Shown piece after piece: positions 1 through 12,055 of a stretch of DNA of 64,000 bases. The DNA is from Niebla homalea (Eukaryota; Ascomycota; Lecanoromycetes; Lecanorales; Ramalinaceae), in assembly GCA_019925105.1 (NCBI GenBank), contig JAHGAU010000022.1, positions 744,001-808,000 of the forward strand, written 5' to 3'. Positions within the stretch are counted from its first letter, which is position 1. The number at the start of each line of letters is the position of its first letter. Under the pieces are notes generated by a model, which was not told where the DNA came from, did no database searches, and saw only the letters and a program-made list of their open reading frames with translations. A program made the translations under genes and the position numbers.

Positions 1-1163
1 GTATTATATTAAGGAATTAACCTTATTTCTAATTATTATTAACGTATACTCTGTGTTATATTTAACTTAAATAAAAACAATGTTAAACCCGGAAGATTAT
101 AGAATCCTCATAAATAGGATATTAAAATATATACTTAAGGACATAGTTAATCGCTTTAAAAACGGCTTAGTTAACTTATACGTATATAAGCATTTAATAA
201 ACGATGTATATTAAAAGTCTTTTTATATAAAGTATACTTAAAATTAAGCGAATTATTAAATTATCAAGAAGAAAAAGGAATTAAAAAGAAATGAAAAAAA
301 AAAGAAATATACTTTAAAGTTTATATGTTTTTAAATTAATTAAGTTCAATAAATAGAAACGATTTAAAGGTAATATTAAGAAGAAGTTTAATATATATTA
401 ATTACATAAATATTATCTAAATATTGTAAGTAAAGGGAATAAGGTAAATTAAACACCTCCAGAGTTATATATAGAAAAAAGTATTAAAACGTCCTAATAG
501 TTTATTTAACGCTTATATAATTATTATAAATAATATTACTTTAACATTTTAAAACTTAAAACCGACCTTAAAAATTACTATAATGAGATAATTTTAATTA
601 AGCAATAAGTATATTTTAAAGGCTATAGAATTTTATTATTTTTATATGTTAATTAAAATAATAAAGGAAATATTTAAGTAATCTTAAAATTATTTAATTC
701 AATTAAGTTTAAAAACCTTTATGTTAATAACTTTAAAATATCGAATATAAATCATATTTTATGCGTTATGAATATTACGTTATGGTTTTATAAAAAGATA
801 ATAGGTCTTATTAATAAGAATATAACGGAAAAAGTATAAGTTAAGAGAGTTAATAAAGATAAAAATCGTAAAAACAAGCGTTATAATAATAATTATTTAT
901 TATTATTGTTACTTATACTTATACCTATACCGGTTAAACTATAATTAAACGTTTTAAGAAAAAAACCTTAAAATAAAATAGTAGATATCAGTTAATATGT
1001 TAAATATTAAGGATATAAAAATATTATTATAAAACGTAATAAAGTATATAATATATATGAAAAATAATAAATTATATAAATATTAAAAGTTTATGATGAA
1101 AAACTTTATAAAGAATGTAATTAACCATAAAATGTATAATTAAGAAGGTTATATAATATAAAA
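1..1163. other. AT-rich degenerate DNA, no gene recognised
   Basis: No open frame of useful length and no motif I recognise on either strand. Composition is very AT-rich, with CG, CC and CT still present but few CA or TG, as expected for RIP-mutated repeat DNA. It is probably part of an old transposon continuing from outside the window. Confidence 0.5.
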
Positions 1164-1540
1164 TGGATAGGGAAAAATACCTTTATCCCCTACCGGTAAT
1201 AACGGTATAAGACCGGTACGAGACCGGGAAATGCCAAGTTACCGTTTTATTATCTATAGTATACTATATATTAAAATCAATAAAAACAAAATCTATATTT
1301 CTCTTAAATTAATTTAACGGCTTGCTTAATATTAAAAAAAATAATTTTTATACTTAACATAAAAAATATTTCAATAATGTTTTTACTACCGGGATCTTGG
1401 TATTTCCCTCTCCCATATCGCCGGGATAGGGACAATACGGGAACGGGATATACCCCTATACCGTACCGGCCGGTATAGGATAACCATAATTAAATCCCGT
1501 CCTATACCGTCCCGGTTAAGGGAGTAAAAACCGGTGAGTT
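1164..1540. repeat. GC-richer tracts with CCGGTA/CGGGAT motifs, hAT-like
   Basis: Two GC-richer tracts (about 1164-1247 and 1381-1540) are packed with short direct and inverted copies of ACCGGTA, GGGATAGGG, CGGGATATAC and GTCCCG, unlike the surrounding AT-rich DNA. Similar motifs recur at 3849-3912 and 33386-33414. Dense CGGTA/GGGAC repeats are typical of the subterminal transposase-binding regions of hAT elements such as maize Ac. That assignment is an analogy: no transposase or terminal inverted repeat was found. Confidence 0.35.
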
Positions 1541-3611
1541 TAGAAAACTTTACGGTATATTTATTATTATATTTATTTTTTATTTTAAATTAATCGACGT
1601 TATTCTGTCCGTTAAGAAGCTTTTTATATAATTGTTAATAAATAATAGGACCCTTTTTTTCCGGAAGTTATAAAGTAATTTTTTATGAAATTTATTTTAT
1701 TAAACGTTTTAATAACATTTGATAAATGTAAATTTATTATATATTTCTTTTAATAACGTCGAATTATATAACGCCGTTAATAAACTTTTCTAATACCGTT
1801 TTTATTAAGTAATTTATTTATCTTTATATTTATTAATTAAAAAGGAGGCCGTATTCTTCCGCGTAATTATTAAGACTCTTATCATTATTATCTTTAAGGC
1901 TTTATTTCAGGTATATAATAATAAAATTAACCTATATATTTTTATTTTTAAATAGTTTAGTTTAACGGCTTTTAAACGATAATTGTTCTCGCTTCTTTAA
2001 AAGGTAATATTTTACCTTTAAATACGCTTAAGAAATTTAAAGATATTATTGAGAATAAAAGTATTATTATTGATAAGAATCTCTTAACTATCATATTGAG
2101 GCTTAATGCTCTATTTGTCTTTAAACGGTTAATCCCTTTAATTTTAAGTTTTATCTTGTTTTATACATTTTAATTTATTTAATTTATACCGTTTTAATAA
2201 TATTTTTAAATTAATCTCCTGGTAGAAGGGTAAGAAATAATTCTTTCTATGGTTTTTGTTTTATTATTGAATATATTTGTTAATATATTATCGTACCTTT
2301 TAAATAGGAAGAAGTTTTAAATAAATTTAAATTTTTTACTTTATTCATTTCCGTACTTAATAAGTTTCTAAAATCCTTTTAATAATACCATTACCTTAAA
2401 AATTATATTTAAACTACATTTATTCTCCCTTTTAATAAGATAAACCTTATCTTTCTAAATTATTGAGTTTTGTATGGTCTCCCGGGTTTTGTACTCTATT
2501 ATTTCCTTCATTGATTTTTCCTTGTTTTTATAACGTCTGAATATTTTTATTTTAATACGTTTTTACCCTTTTAAAACTTTTTCTTATTAAGATTATTCCT
2601 TTAATTTTTTTTTTTTTAAGTACTATTTTTATTTTTCTTCTAAAAGTATTAGTTAATTCTTTATTATTTAATATTAACAACGTAATATTAATAACGTAAT
2701 ATTAATAACTTAATATTAATAAGTTAATATTAATAACTTAATATTAATAACTTAATATTAATAACTTAATCCTATAACTTATTAATATATAATTTCTGCC
2801 GTTTTTTACGGCTCCCTTCCTTAACTTAATCGTTTTTTAAACCCTCCTTGATATAACTAACGGGGTTTTATTCTATATTTACTTTAACATTGTTTGAATC
2901 TGTATATAATTTAAGTTATACTTTAAGTTTTCTTAAGGATTAATTTTTATTATTACGTTTATTATTTTTCATTAAATATTGAGCTAATTATAGTCTTAAA
3001 TTCTTTATTCTATTATATAATTATTCTCTTTAACATTATCCGGATTGATTAAGCTTAAATTAATAACTTAAATAACCTTTTAATTCTTAAATAATATATA
3101 ACTCTTCATTTTATATTTTATTATTTATAATATAAATTAAAGGCCTTTAAAAATTATTATTCCTTAAGTTTAATTTATACTTCTTATTATATCGGTAACG
3201 TAAACGCTTTATTCGTATTTATTAGAACGGCGGGTTATATACGTTTCATACCTTTAAGTTTTTATCTGGTTTTCTTATTTTATGAACCGTAACGTATATA
3301 GGTTTCTTTTATAATATATTATTTTTAGTTATTAGTATTTAACCGTTTACTCATACTAAATTAAGTTCTTTTTTTATCTTTATTTAATTACTTCAAAAGT
3401 TATTCTTTTTATTGAATATTAAGATTTATTATTCCGGTCTTCTTACCTTATTTATTATCCCTTTTAGTTATTTTATTTATGGGCTTAATATAACCCGTAT
3501 TTCTTGTATTATTTAAAGTTATTATTTGACCATTTTAATTAAGTTGATTAATTTCCTTTCTTAAAATTAATTAAATAAGTTTTACTCCTTTTTATTTTAT
3601 AATATTGGATT
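1541..3611. other. AT-rich degenerate repeat DNA, unassigned
   Basis: RIP-like sequence without a usable reading frame. It contains the 14-bp tandem repeat at 2669-2770 and long T runs near 2599. It may be the interior of the DNA transposon suggested by the GC-rich motif tracts on each side, but no conserved protein block could be read on either strand. Confidence 0.4.
2669..2770. repeat. 14-bp tandem repeat, about 7 units
   Basis: Seven head-to-tail units of TAATATTAATAACT with one or two base differences (AACAACG, AATAACG, AATAAGT), followed by a partial unit. It is non-coding and sits in degenerate AT-rich DNA. Confidence 0.85.
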
Positions 3612-3799
3612 TGTTACGGTACAGACCATAGGAGGATTCTTTGGCACGGAGCAGATTTACCTTGTTCCGTAATGCTTAATATGCGCACTCATATTGCACC
3701 CACATAGCTAGATAGCTACTCATTACTCATTATACATCTTACACATTCATTATACATCTTACACCCACGTTTTTACCTCAGTACTTTTAGTACCCGACA
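3612..3799 (-). mobile_element. Solo LTR (188 bp), target duplication GGATT
   Basis: Read on the minus strand, the unit starts TGTCGGGTAC and ends CGTAACA, the canonical TG...CA ends of an LTR. It is flanked by perfect 5-bp duplications GGATT at 3607-3611 and 3800-3804. Base composition is ordinary rather than AT-saturated, so it is far less mutated than its surroundings. It contains a roughly 20-bp internal duplication (CATTATACATCTTACAC twice, about 3728-3766). A related solo LTR in the opposite orientation lies at 42012-42173. Its internal domain is not found in the window, so the family is unknown. Confidence 0.85.
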
Positions 3800-4356
3800 G
3801 GATTGTTTTATTAATAATCTTTTTTTTTTTACTTTTTAATTAAATAATCGTACCGGTCCCGTACCTATCCCGCAGGATTATCCCGTACCGGTTGGGGGAG
3901 TACCGGTATGATATCTATTTCTTTAATTTTTATTCTTTAACGGATTATCAATTAAGATGTTTATAAAGTTAAAATAAAAAACATAAATAAAATGGTTTAT
4001 AAATAGTATTTATTCATTAAGGTATATAGTATTTATAAAAAGAAATTACTCAGAATTAAAATAAATATATAAAATTTATTCAAATAAAAAAAAAATGTAT
4101 AACGTTTGATTTATATTTTATAAAAATAAGTTAATATATCTCTTATTATAAAAAGCTAAATCTATATTGTTAAGAAAATACCCCTGTAGCCAATGATAAA
4201 TTCGCGGCCAAAATTCGGCTTGCTTAGTTATTGAATGTTTAAACTTCAAAAAATCTATTATTAAAAAATTTTGGCTCCTTACCTTACACTTTCAATATAC
4301 CACTTAATTTTAATTAAATCAGGAATGATCTTTCTGAAGAGTTAAGAATATACTTA
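3800..4356 (+). repeat. Repeat D copy 1, left part
   Basis: About 4100-4356 aligns with 27200-27240 plus 33065-33275 (shared anchors CTCTTATTATAAAA, AAATAC, AATGATAAATTC, TCGGCTT, CTATTATTAAAAA). It stops at the mariner insertion site TA (4355-4356) and resumes at 11832. The 3849-3912 part carries ACCGGTA/CGGGAT motifs. No coding sequence was seen. Confidence 0.6.
3849..3912. repeat. GC-rich CCGGTA/GGGAT motif tract, hAT-like
   Basis: Contains GTACCGGTCCCGTACC, ATCCCG twice and GTACCGGT twice in about 60 bp, the same vocabulary as 1164-1540. It could be the opposite end of one hAT-like element spanning roughly 1.1-3.9 kb, but no terminal inverted repeat or 8-bp duplication was recognised. 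Confidence 0.3.
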
Positions 4357-4818
4357 CGGAAGTCCACACTAAAAGTCCTGGAGTACGCTAAAATCTCGGT
4401 AAAGGGTTCTTCCGGGGTCTTAGTATTTTTTTGGGGGGGTAATTCTTCCACTATATATACTTAAATATCACCTTTTTTTATACTTAAAACGTCGATTGTA
4501 AGGCCTTTTAAGCTTATTCAGGACCTGATAACTACCTTATACTTATCCGTTTACGTTGAACCCTTAAAGTCTTCTTATGTTTAATATAATTTAGCTATTA
4601 TTACTTAAAATAATAAGGCTAAATTATATTACCTACCCGGCCTTTATAATACTTATTATTACCTTTTAAAACGATAATCTCTTCGATATAATCAGGTATT
4701 TATTTACTCTGTTTTTGAATACGGTCTTATATAAGCTTTTTATTTTAATATTTAAGTTATATTATCTTTACTTAAGTTTAAATATAAGGAAATTTAAACC
4801 GAGTGGTTTATTAATTTA

Positions 4819-5039
4819 TGTCAGACGCATGGACGCATGAGAGTGGATGATATGTATGTGGATTGCATATTATCTCTCTAGGAAGTATGGTGCTATCTAT
4901 ATGAAATACCTGGGTAATATGAGATATACGGCCAGGTAATAATATTTATACGCGCTATAATAATGTTTTAATATGGCTTATATAACGGCTTAATAACACT
5001 TTATGTAATATTATTATTATACCTATACCCAGGCTGATA
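4819..5039 (-). repeat. Copia copy 1 LTR (3' LTR in coding sense)
   Basis: 221 bp. On the plus strand it starts TGTCAGACG and ends AGGCTGATA (ancestral ...CTGACA). The first half is little mutated, while the second half shows many C-to-T changes relative to 10275-10384. Confidence 0.9.
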
Positions 5040-5051
5040 TACCCCCTTAAG
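5040..5051 (-). other. Polypurine tract of Copia copy 1
   Basis: On the minus strand CTTAAGGGGGTA abuts the 3' LTR, where plus-strand DNA priming occurs in LTR retroelements. The same tract follows the LTR at 58589. It supports minus-strand coding sense. Confidence 0.6.
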
Positions 5052-6599
5052 ATCGTAATATTATTACGGTAATAATATAGATCCTGGATATCCTTATTAT
5101 AACTACCCTTTAATTACTAATATACCGTAATTGTTATAAGTAAAAGGTATATCTTAAATTTAAAGTTGAAAAATTAAAAAGTTAAAAAAAAAAAAATCGG
5201 TAACTTTAAGAGTAATAATAATAATAAGACCTCTATATTTTAAGTTACTCCGGAGCTTCATATATATTCGATCGAGCTTTAAGTATTAACTTAAATAATT
5301 TTATTAAGTAATTATTATTAAGTATACATTAAGAAAAGTTAAAATTAGTAAAATCGTAAAAATAAATGAACCCGGAAAGATTACTGTATACCCGGTTTAT
5401 AATCGTAAATTTTTAAGAGTTAAATCTCTTAAAAACGACGTTTCCGGGGTTTTACCGATTTTTATTATAATATACGGTTTTTAAATTGATCGTTCTTAAG
5501 TTTTAAAAATCTTATAAATTCTTTATATTTTTAATAATAAAAGCTTTATAAGGTTATCTATTAATATTTTTACTATAAATATATACTTAATATTAATTGT
5601 TTTCTTCTAATATTCCTATTATAGTTAATAATAATATATATTTATATAATAAAGTTTTATCATAAACTATAAGTTTATCCCTTAAATTATATGGATTATT
5701 TAAGTATTATTATACTTAATCTTTAATAAATATAATAAGTTTAATATAATTAATTTAAAAAAATAATATGTTATATTAGCTTTTTTTATTATAAGTATAA
5801 GGTTGAAAAGCTTAACTTTAATAAAGCTTATTATTACCGTTTTTACTTTTTTATTTTCTAATTAATAAAGTTTTTAAAGAACTTAAAGATTTAAGCTTAT
5901 AAATTATGTTATATCTTAAGATTATTAGTAAATAATATATTTAAGGATACTATGAAAACGGTATACGGATTAATGATTTTTCCGTTATATATAATAGTAT
6001 AATGCTTAATATATATAAGGTATTATAATATCTTTATAACTACTTTTAAGTATTATTTGAACGGATTTATAAGGAACTTAGATAATTTAAACGTTAAATA
6101 CGTAATATCCGTCTAAATCGTAATAACCGTAAAGTTAATAAAGCCGATAAATTATTAATATATATGGATCTCTTAAGGTAAAACTTATCTAATATTTTTA
6201 ATAAGAGTTTCGGTATTCCGTAGAGGTATTTTAAGAGTATAATTTATTATAATATTGAATTTTACCTTAAGCTTATTAATATAATTATCTTATTATAAAC
6301 GGATTTCTTAATTTAATTAATTTTATATTATTTTTATATTTAAGAATTACTTTATTTTACCTAAATTTCTTATTTCATAAACCTTAAAGAAGTTATTTTG
6401 GAAATTATTTACTTTTTAATTATACTTACGATTATAAATAATAACAATATTATTCATAAAGAAAAAAACCATTATATAACTATTAATAAAAAGATATTTG
6501 ATTTCCGGGACTTACTTTAAGCTTAAATCCGTAAAGGTTTTTAAGAGATTCTTAAATTATAAAGTTAATAATTATTTAAATTTATATAAAGTTCGAAGT

Positions 6600-7060
6600 A
6601 AAAAAAGTAAACCTTTATTTTTATACCCTTTTAGTGATTTAATATATATAGGTTTATTTATCTTATTATTAATGAACGTATTTATAGCGTCCCACTATCT
6701 TATATTTAAATTGAATACGGCTATTATAATTATAAATACCTTAAGAACCCTAATTATTAAAGTAACGGTAAACGTATTTTATTCCGTCTTTTATAAATTA
6801 CCCCTTATATAAAGTCTCGCTTTATACTCAATAAGATACCCTTTATCGTTAAATTTATATTTAAATACCTAAATAGTAGGTATTAATATTTTATCTGTTT
6901 TTTTAATATATTTATGTAAAACCGCTTCTTATAAACCCTTCTTTTTAAGAGCTTTAAACTCTACTTTAATTATTAACTTGAAACCCGTAACGTATAGGTA
7001 TTTTAATATATAACGATAATATTTTAACTTAATAAGTAAGGTATTATAATAAAATATATT
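6600..7060 (-). pseudogene. Copia reverse transcriptase remnant (copy 1)
   Basis: The minus-strand translation, read through stop codons, gives the typical Ty1/Copia RT order: a WVFKYKF-like block (VFKYKFNDKGYLIEYKARL), then a TFTVTLIIRVLK stretch matching the Copia TYAATL block, then AINTFINNKINKPIYIK matching the AVNAFLNS...EEVYM region. Stop codons replace Trp, Gln or Arg codons, as RIP G-to-A changes produce. The equivalent region in copy 2 is at 26366-26689. The 104-codon plus-strand frame over 6498-6812 is only the antisense of this domain. Confidence 0.8.
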
Positions 7061-7336
7061 TATTTTTAATAAAGAAGGAAATAACTTTTCGTCCTTTTTA
7101 TATAGCTTATAAAATAATAAAAAAACAATAAATACTATATAATATAATAGTTTTAATTTATTTATAGCTAAAGTAAAGGCTATAATATAATTTATTTTCT
7201 TTATATTTTTATAATTCTTTTTCCTTTAATAATATTGCTTATATTAAAGTCGTATTTATTGTTATTTTTCTTTTTTAGTTTTAAAGTTAATAAAGTTAAT
7301 AAAGCTAATAGTGGATCTAATAATAAAGTTAATAAT

Positions 7337-7372
7337 CTATTACCGTTACCGTTACCGTTATTTTTACCGTTG
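7337..7372 (+). repeat. ACCGTT hexamer repeat inside Copia copy 1
   Basis: TTACCGTTACCGTTACCGTT followed by an interrupted unit. On the minus coding strand it would encode an Asn/Gly-rich linker upstream of the reverse transcriptase. In copy 2 the corresponding stretch is an ATT trinucleotide run (about 26908-26932). Confidence 0.7.
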
Positions 7373-10163
7373 TTATTCTTAAATATAATATTGTAATTTA
7401 TTAATATTAAAATTGGTAAGGATAAATAATCCTATTATTATTCTTTTCCTTTTCCCTTTTATGTTCACTTAATGATATTATATATAAATTCTTTTTCTTT
7501 CTTACTATTTAGTAATAGCTTAATAATAATATAAAATATATTTATTCCTAAAATATGAATTAAATAAAAGAATAACTTTTTTTTAAATTAAATTAAGTTA
7601 ATATTATTAGCTTTATAAAACTTATTCTTATTAAAGAATATATCCCTTATATAAACTACTTTTTTTTAACTTAATATTTATATATTATAACTATTAATAT
7701 TATTATATTTAATAAGGAAATTAATATATACTTTTACTGTTAATTTCTTTTTTTTAAAGATTGATTTAATAAGTAAATAAACTTTATAACTATATTATTT
7801 AAGATATTAAAAATTTAGCTTTAAGTTAATAGCCTTTTTAAATAATATAGTTTATAAATACTTTCTTATTAATATCCGATTTATAAGGAAACCGGCCGTT
7901 TATACGACATATAGCCATAAAAATTAAGGAAGTTTTATTTATAGCCTTATAGCTTTTACTTTTATAATTAATAAACTACCTTTTTATTCTAAATAACCGT
8001 TTTATATAGCGGTATATAATATTAACGATTTAAAGGTAATATTAAGTTTATTTACAAAGTTATTAAATTCAGATCTTAAGGATCTTTTTCTATTTAATTA
8101 AATAAAGGCTATATTATAATAATACCGTATTTTAATCATTTTAATAACCTTCCGTAGGATATTTATTACTTTAGACTTATATTTATTAATATATATTATT
8201 TAAAAATGGTATTTAAAGTAAGTAATATATAATATTTATTAATCCCGATTTATCGCTATACTTATTTATATAAGGTTATAAATAATTTAAAAAAAGCCTT
8301 TATTAATATTTCTACTTTATATAGGGATTTCAATATAATCCGGTAAGCTTTTAATAAAATATAATTTTTATAATTACTTATATTTAAGGCTTTAATATCG
8401 TTAATAATCTTTACCATTTTAGCTGCTTATTAAAGGTATTAAATTACTTCGTTAATAACGTAAGTAAAAAACTAATATTATTAACTTATTATTACTGATT
8501 TAACGATAACTTTACCGGTTATAAATATAATATTAACTTATTTAATATTATCTTTAAGTATATAATATTTACCGATCTTTTTAACCAGCATTCTTATTTA
8601 TTTATTACTATAAAGATAACAATATTTAATATTAAAATAAACGCCTTTATTTATAAGGATAATATTAAATACGACGTTAATTATAAAGTCAGGTATATAC
8701 GTAACGTTATAAAGTATAATAAAGTTATTACCTTTAAGGGTATTAATATTTACCTCGATTTTATTATAAGTAATTACTTTAAGGTTATTATTATTAACGA
8801 TAATAATATCGTTTTTTCTATTTATCTTTTTAATAAACCGGTTTTTTATTATCTCGTTATAAATACAAGAGCTTAAACCGTAATTTAAAACCTATAATAA
8901 TTACAGTATATAAGACTCTTATCCTATATTAAATATATTAAAGTTATTATTATTATTTTAAACCGGTATAGATAAACTGTTTTATTTAAACTTGAAGTTT
9001 CTGGATTTATTAAAAACTCGGTTAACTTTCTTCTTTTTTTTAATATTTTTAAATTTCTTATTTATTTATCTTTTAAGTATAAGATCGGGTTTAAAGTTAT
9101 TAGGTTAACCAGGTTAATTTATACGTAAATAATTATACTCGCTGAATTAATATTTAATATTAAAAAATATTTTCTTAACTTAATGTTTTTACCCTTAAAT
9201 ATAAGTTTATTATCTTTCTTAATATTATTTTAATTCTTATTAATAATGATGGTTAAATAAAACAAAGTTAATTTCTTAATATTACTATATTAAATATAAT
9301 TTCAAAATTACTCCTTAAGATTAATAAAAGCGATTAAGAAGTCTATTAAATTATTTATATTAAATTCGTAAATCTATAATAACATAAGAGTTTATTTCTT
9401 AATTATATTAATAAAATTACGGTATATCCGTTTCTTATTAAGTACTTTAAGGATATTACTACTTTTAGCTTTTATAAGTACTTAAGTATACTTATTAAGT
9501 TATACTTTAATATTTTAATAAAAAGTAAATCCCGTTATAATTTTTTGATATTCTTTTTTACTATTAAAAAACAAACGGAATTTAAAATATAAGCTTAATT
9601 TTAAAAGTATATAAATAATTCTATAAATAATAATTTACATCCTTAAGGTAAACGAGGTTTACCTTATTTATTATAGAGTATATAAAGTCGTTAATTTCAA
9701 TAAAAAATATATATTACTTTTTTTATTTTTATAATTCTGGCTTCCATACTTATAAATCGTTTTTATAAATTATTAATACCTTTAAGTTAATAACTTCATC
9801 CGTTATAAAAACGGGTTATATTGGTTTTAATGGTTTATTTAAGCTTATTAATTTTTTTATAAGAGCAAAAGTAATAAGCTTTTAAACGTAATACTTAATA
9901 ACTTTATCTTTAATAACGGTAAGCTATAAGTCTTAATCTTTTAAAATAATAAACTTAACTTTATATAAACTTATCTTAAAAATATAAAGGAGTAATAAAT
10001 AATAAGTTTATTATACTCTTTAATTCTTTTTTTTTTGTTTTTAATTTATATATAATATAATAACCTTAAAAACTTAATATAAACCTTTTTAAATAATTAA
10101 TTCCGTCTTTAAATTAATTAATAGATAAGTAACTATAATAATATATAATACCGGGTTTATAAT

Positions 10164-10384
10164 TATTAAACGTATAAACGCATAAAAATAAATAATATAT
10201 ATATAAATTGTATATTATTTCTTTAAAAAGTATAGTATTATTTATATAAAATACCTAAATAATATAAGATATACGGCCAGGTAATAACATCCATACGCTC
10301 TATAATAGTATCTTAGCATCGCTCGTATAACGGCTCAGTGACACTCTATGCAACACCACCACCATGCCTGCACCCAGGCTGACA
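10164..10384 (-). repeat. Copia copy 1 LTR (5' LTR in coding sense)
   Basis: 221 bp, from TATTAAACG (RIP-mutated TGTCAGACG) to CTGACA. The first half is heavily mutated and the second half (about 10275-10384) is nearly pristine, the reverse of the other LTR. Confidence 0.9.
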
Positions 10385-10599
10385 ATTTATCCATAATTAA
10401 TAAGGCTTAATCTCGTTATAATCAGATAAGTTACTTAATTACGGTAAACGGGCTACGTTAAATAACTTAAAAAAAGGGGTTTAATATTTTAACGTATACG
10501 TAAGTACCTTATCTTCTTAAATCACGGTATTTAACCGAATCTTTTTATACTTTAAAGTAAAAAGGATAAGTTTAAGCTTTAAGATCTTTTTCTGGTAAC

Positions 10600-10735
10600 G
10601 ATATTAATTAATTCCACCTTTACCCCCGCGTGTCACCTTTATGGTATCAGCTTAACAATAAAAGGCTAGGGGGGGGGGGATAGGCCTTTACCTTGTCCGT
10701 ATCAGCCGTAAATCTCCATTGAGGTTTTGGGTTAC
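10600..10735. other. GC-richer patch inside the mariner element
   Basis: About 135 bp of ordinary composition (CCCCCGCGTGTCACC, a run of ten G, ATCAGCC twice) inside otherwise AT-saturated transposon DNA. No reading frame or fold was recognised. It may be a part of the mariner that largely escaped mutation. The rest of 10390-11780 shows no readable transposase. Confidence 0.4.
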
Positions 10736-11831
10736 TTTTATTGCATAAGTTTATTTATCGTATCGTAATATTAAGTTCTTACTTAACCCGTTTCTTAGGC
10801 TTAAGCCGTACGTTAAAAGTGTCCAAATTATAAATATATTCTTTTTTCTTTACGGCCTTCTTAAATTCCTGAATATAATAAAGCCTTTTATAATTATAAC
10901 TATAATAACCCCAGAATATAAATTCTAAATTCTTTATTTATCGTTACCGGATAATAGACTTTATAAAGATTTAAGATACCGTAATTAATTAAAGTTTTAT
11001 AGTTATTCCCCTTTTATTTACTTTATATAGTGTACGTTAAATTTATACTTTACCTTATTATACGTTTAATATTATATTCATTTTATTACTTTAAATAATA
11101 TTCTTTTAATTATTTAACGTTTAATCCTTAAATTTAAGGGCTTATATAAGCCGTTTTCAGATTACTATAAATATAAAACTCAAGTTTTTATTATTTTATT
11201 AATTAAAGTCCATTTATTATAAAAACCCTTAAAATCCTCGTTTTAAATAAGTTTACTTTAAGCTTATATTTAACTGTTATTATTTTTTATATATTTTAAT
11301 TTATCCGTCTTTTAATGAATATTTTTTTTTTAAACCTTAAGTATAATTTTTATAAGCCTCCCTGGCCGGTTTATATCTTTAATATATAAAAAGGAAAAAA
11401 CGAAATAAAGTTTTTAGGTTAAAATCCCGGGTATAAGTTTAAGTTTTATAACGATTTATTAATTAATTCAAGAGTCCGGTAATTTACTTTATTATTTTTA
11501 CAGCTTTAAGTCAATTTTTTAAGAAGAAATACTTAATAAATATAAGTACTTAAAGCTTAAGGCCTAAATTATAAGTAATATTTTAAGCGTTCGGTATTTT
11601 AGACTATAGTTAATTTACCTTTTAATAAAGCCTTTACCCTGCTCTTAAGGGTTACTTTATACCCCTTTTCCCTTATTAATGGTGATAAAAACGTATGTAT
11701 AATGCGATTAAAACGTACATAGTAATCGGACTATAAAAAAAAAAAAAAAAAAAAGAAAATAAACTTTAGTATAATGGTTTTTCCGTACCGAGGTTTTTAG
11801 CGTACTCCAGGACTTTTAGTATGGACTTCCG

Positions 11832-12055
11832 TATCGCAATTATTATTATAAATGTAAGATAAAACCGAGTGGTGGTTAATGATACACTCACCCTTTTATT
11901 AAAAGGGTGATTTATATGGCCGTTTTGCGATTGCCACGTGGTAGGGCTGAGCCACTTATAACCCTTACCTTTTTCACCTACCTTACCTACCTTACCCTTA
12001 CCTACTCCACTTTTAGTAAGCTATTTACCGGCCCCTATATCAAACCCTTTAATAA
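11832..12055 (+). repeat. Repeat D copy 1, right part, with CTACCTTAC repeats
   Basis: Resumes repeat D after the mariner TA. ATAAAACCGAGTGG, TTATTAAAAGG, GGCCGTTTTGCGATTG and TAGGGCTGAGCC match 33310-33465. About 11966-12016 is a short CCTACCTTAC minisatellite, matching the longer one at 33478-33601. No gene seen. Confidence 0.65.

Larger units (their letters stand above)
4819..10384 (-). mobile_element. Ty1/Copia LTR retrotransposon, copy 1 (RIP-mutated)
   Basis: Two 221-bp LTRs in direct orientation (4819-5039 and 10164-10384) bound 5.1 kb of internal DNA, flanked by perfect 5-bp duplications ATTTA (4814-4818 and 10385-10389). Coding sense is minus: a Copia reverse transcriptase can be read there (about 6600-7060), and a purine tract, CTTAAGGGGGTA, precedes the 3' LTR on that strand. 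All reading frames are broken by stops of RIP type, so the copy is dead. It inserted into the mariner element. Further copies of the family start at 15166, 33602 and 58369. Confidence 0.9.
4357..11831. mobile_element. Tc1/mariner-type DNA transposon, interrupted by a Copia element
   Basis: Both ends carry a terminal inverted repeat of about 47 bp: CGGAAGTCCACACTAAAAG rightward from 4357, and on the minus strand CGGAAGTCCATACTAAAAG from 11831, continuing through CCTGGAGTACGCTAAAA and CTCGGTA in both. TA lies immediately outside each end (4355-4356 and 11832-11833), the Tc1/mariner target duplication. Removing the nested Copia element and its 5-bp duplication leaves about 1.9 kb, the usual length of fungal Fot1/pogo-type elements. 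The interior is RIP-mutated and I could not read a DDE transposase. The related locus at about 33270 lacks the insertion, which supports the boundaries. Confidence 0.85.

Noticed and set aside
6498..6812. 104-codon plus-strand frame and its relative at 25979-26371, apparently two homologous membrane-like proteins
   Set aside because: They lie antisense to the Copia reverse transcriptase. The similarity and hydrophobic look come from the complement of the RIP-mutated pol sequence.
11960..12020. Telomeric or subtelomeric repeat tract
   Set aside because: The units are CCTACCTTAC, not TTAGGG/CCCTAA, and they occur internally twice; a chromosome end cannot be supported.
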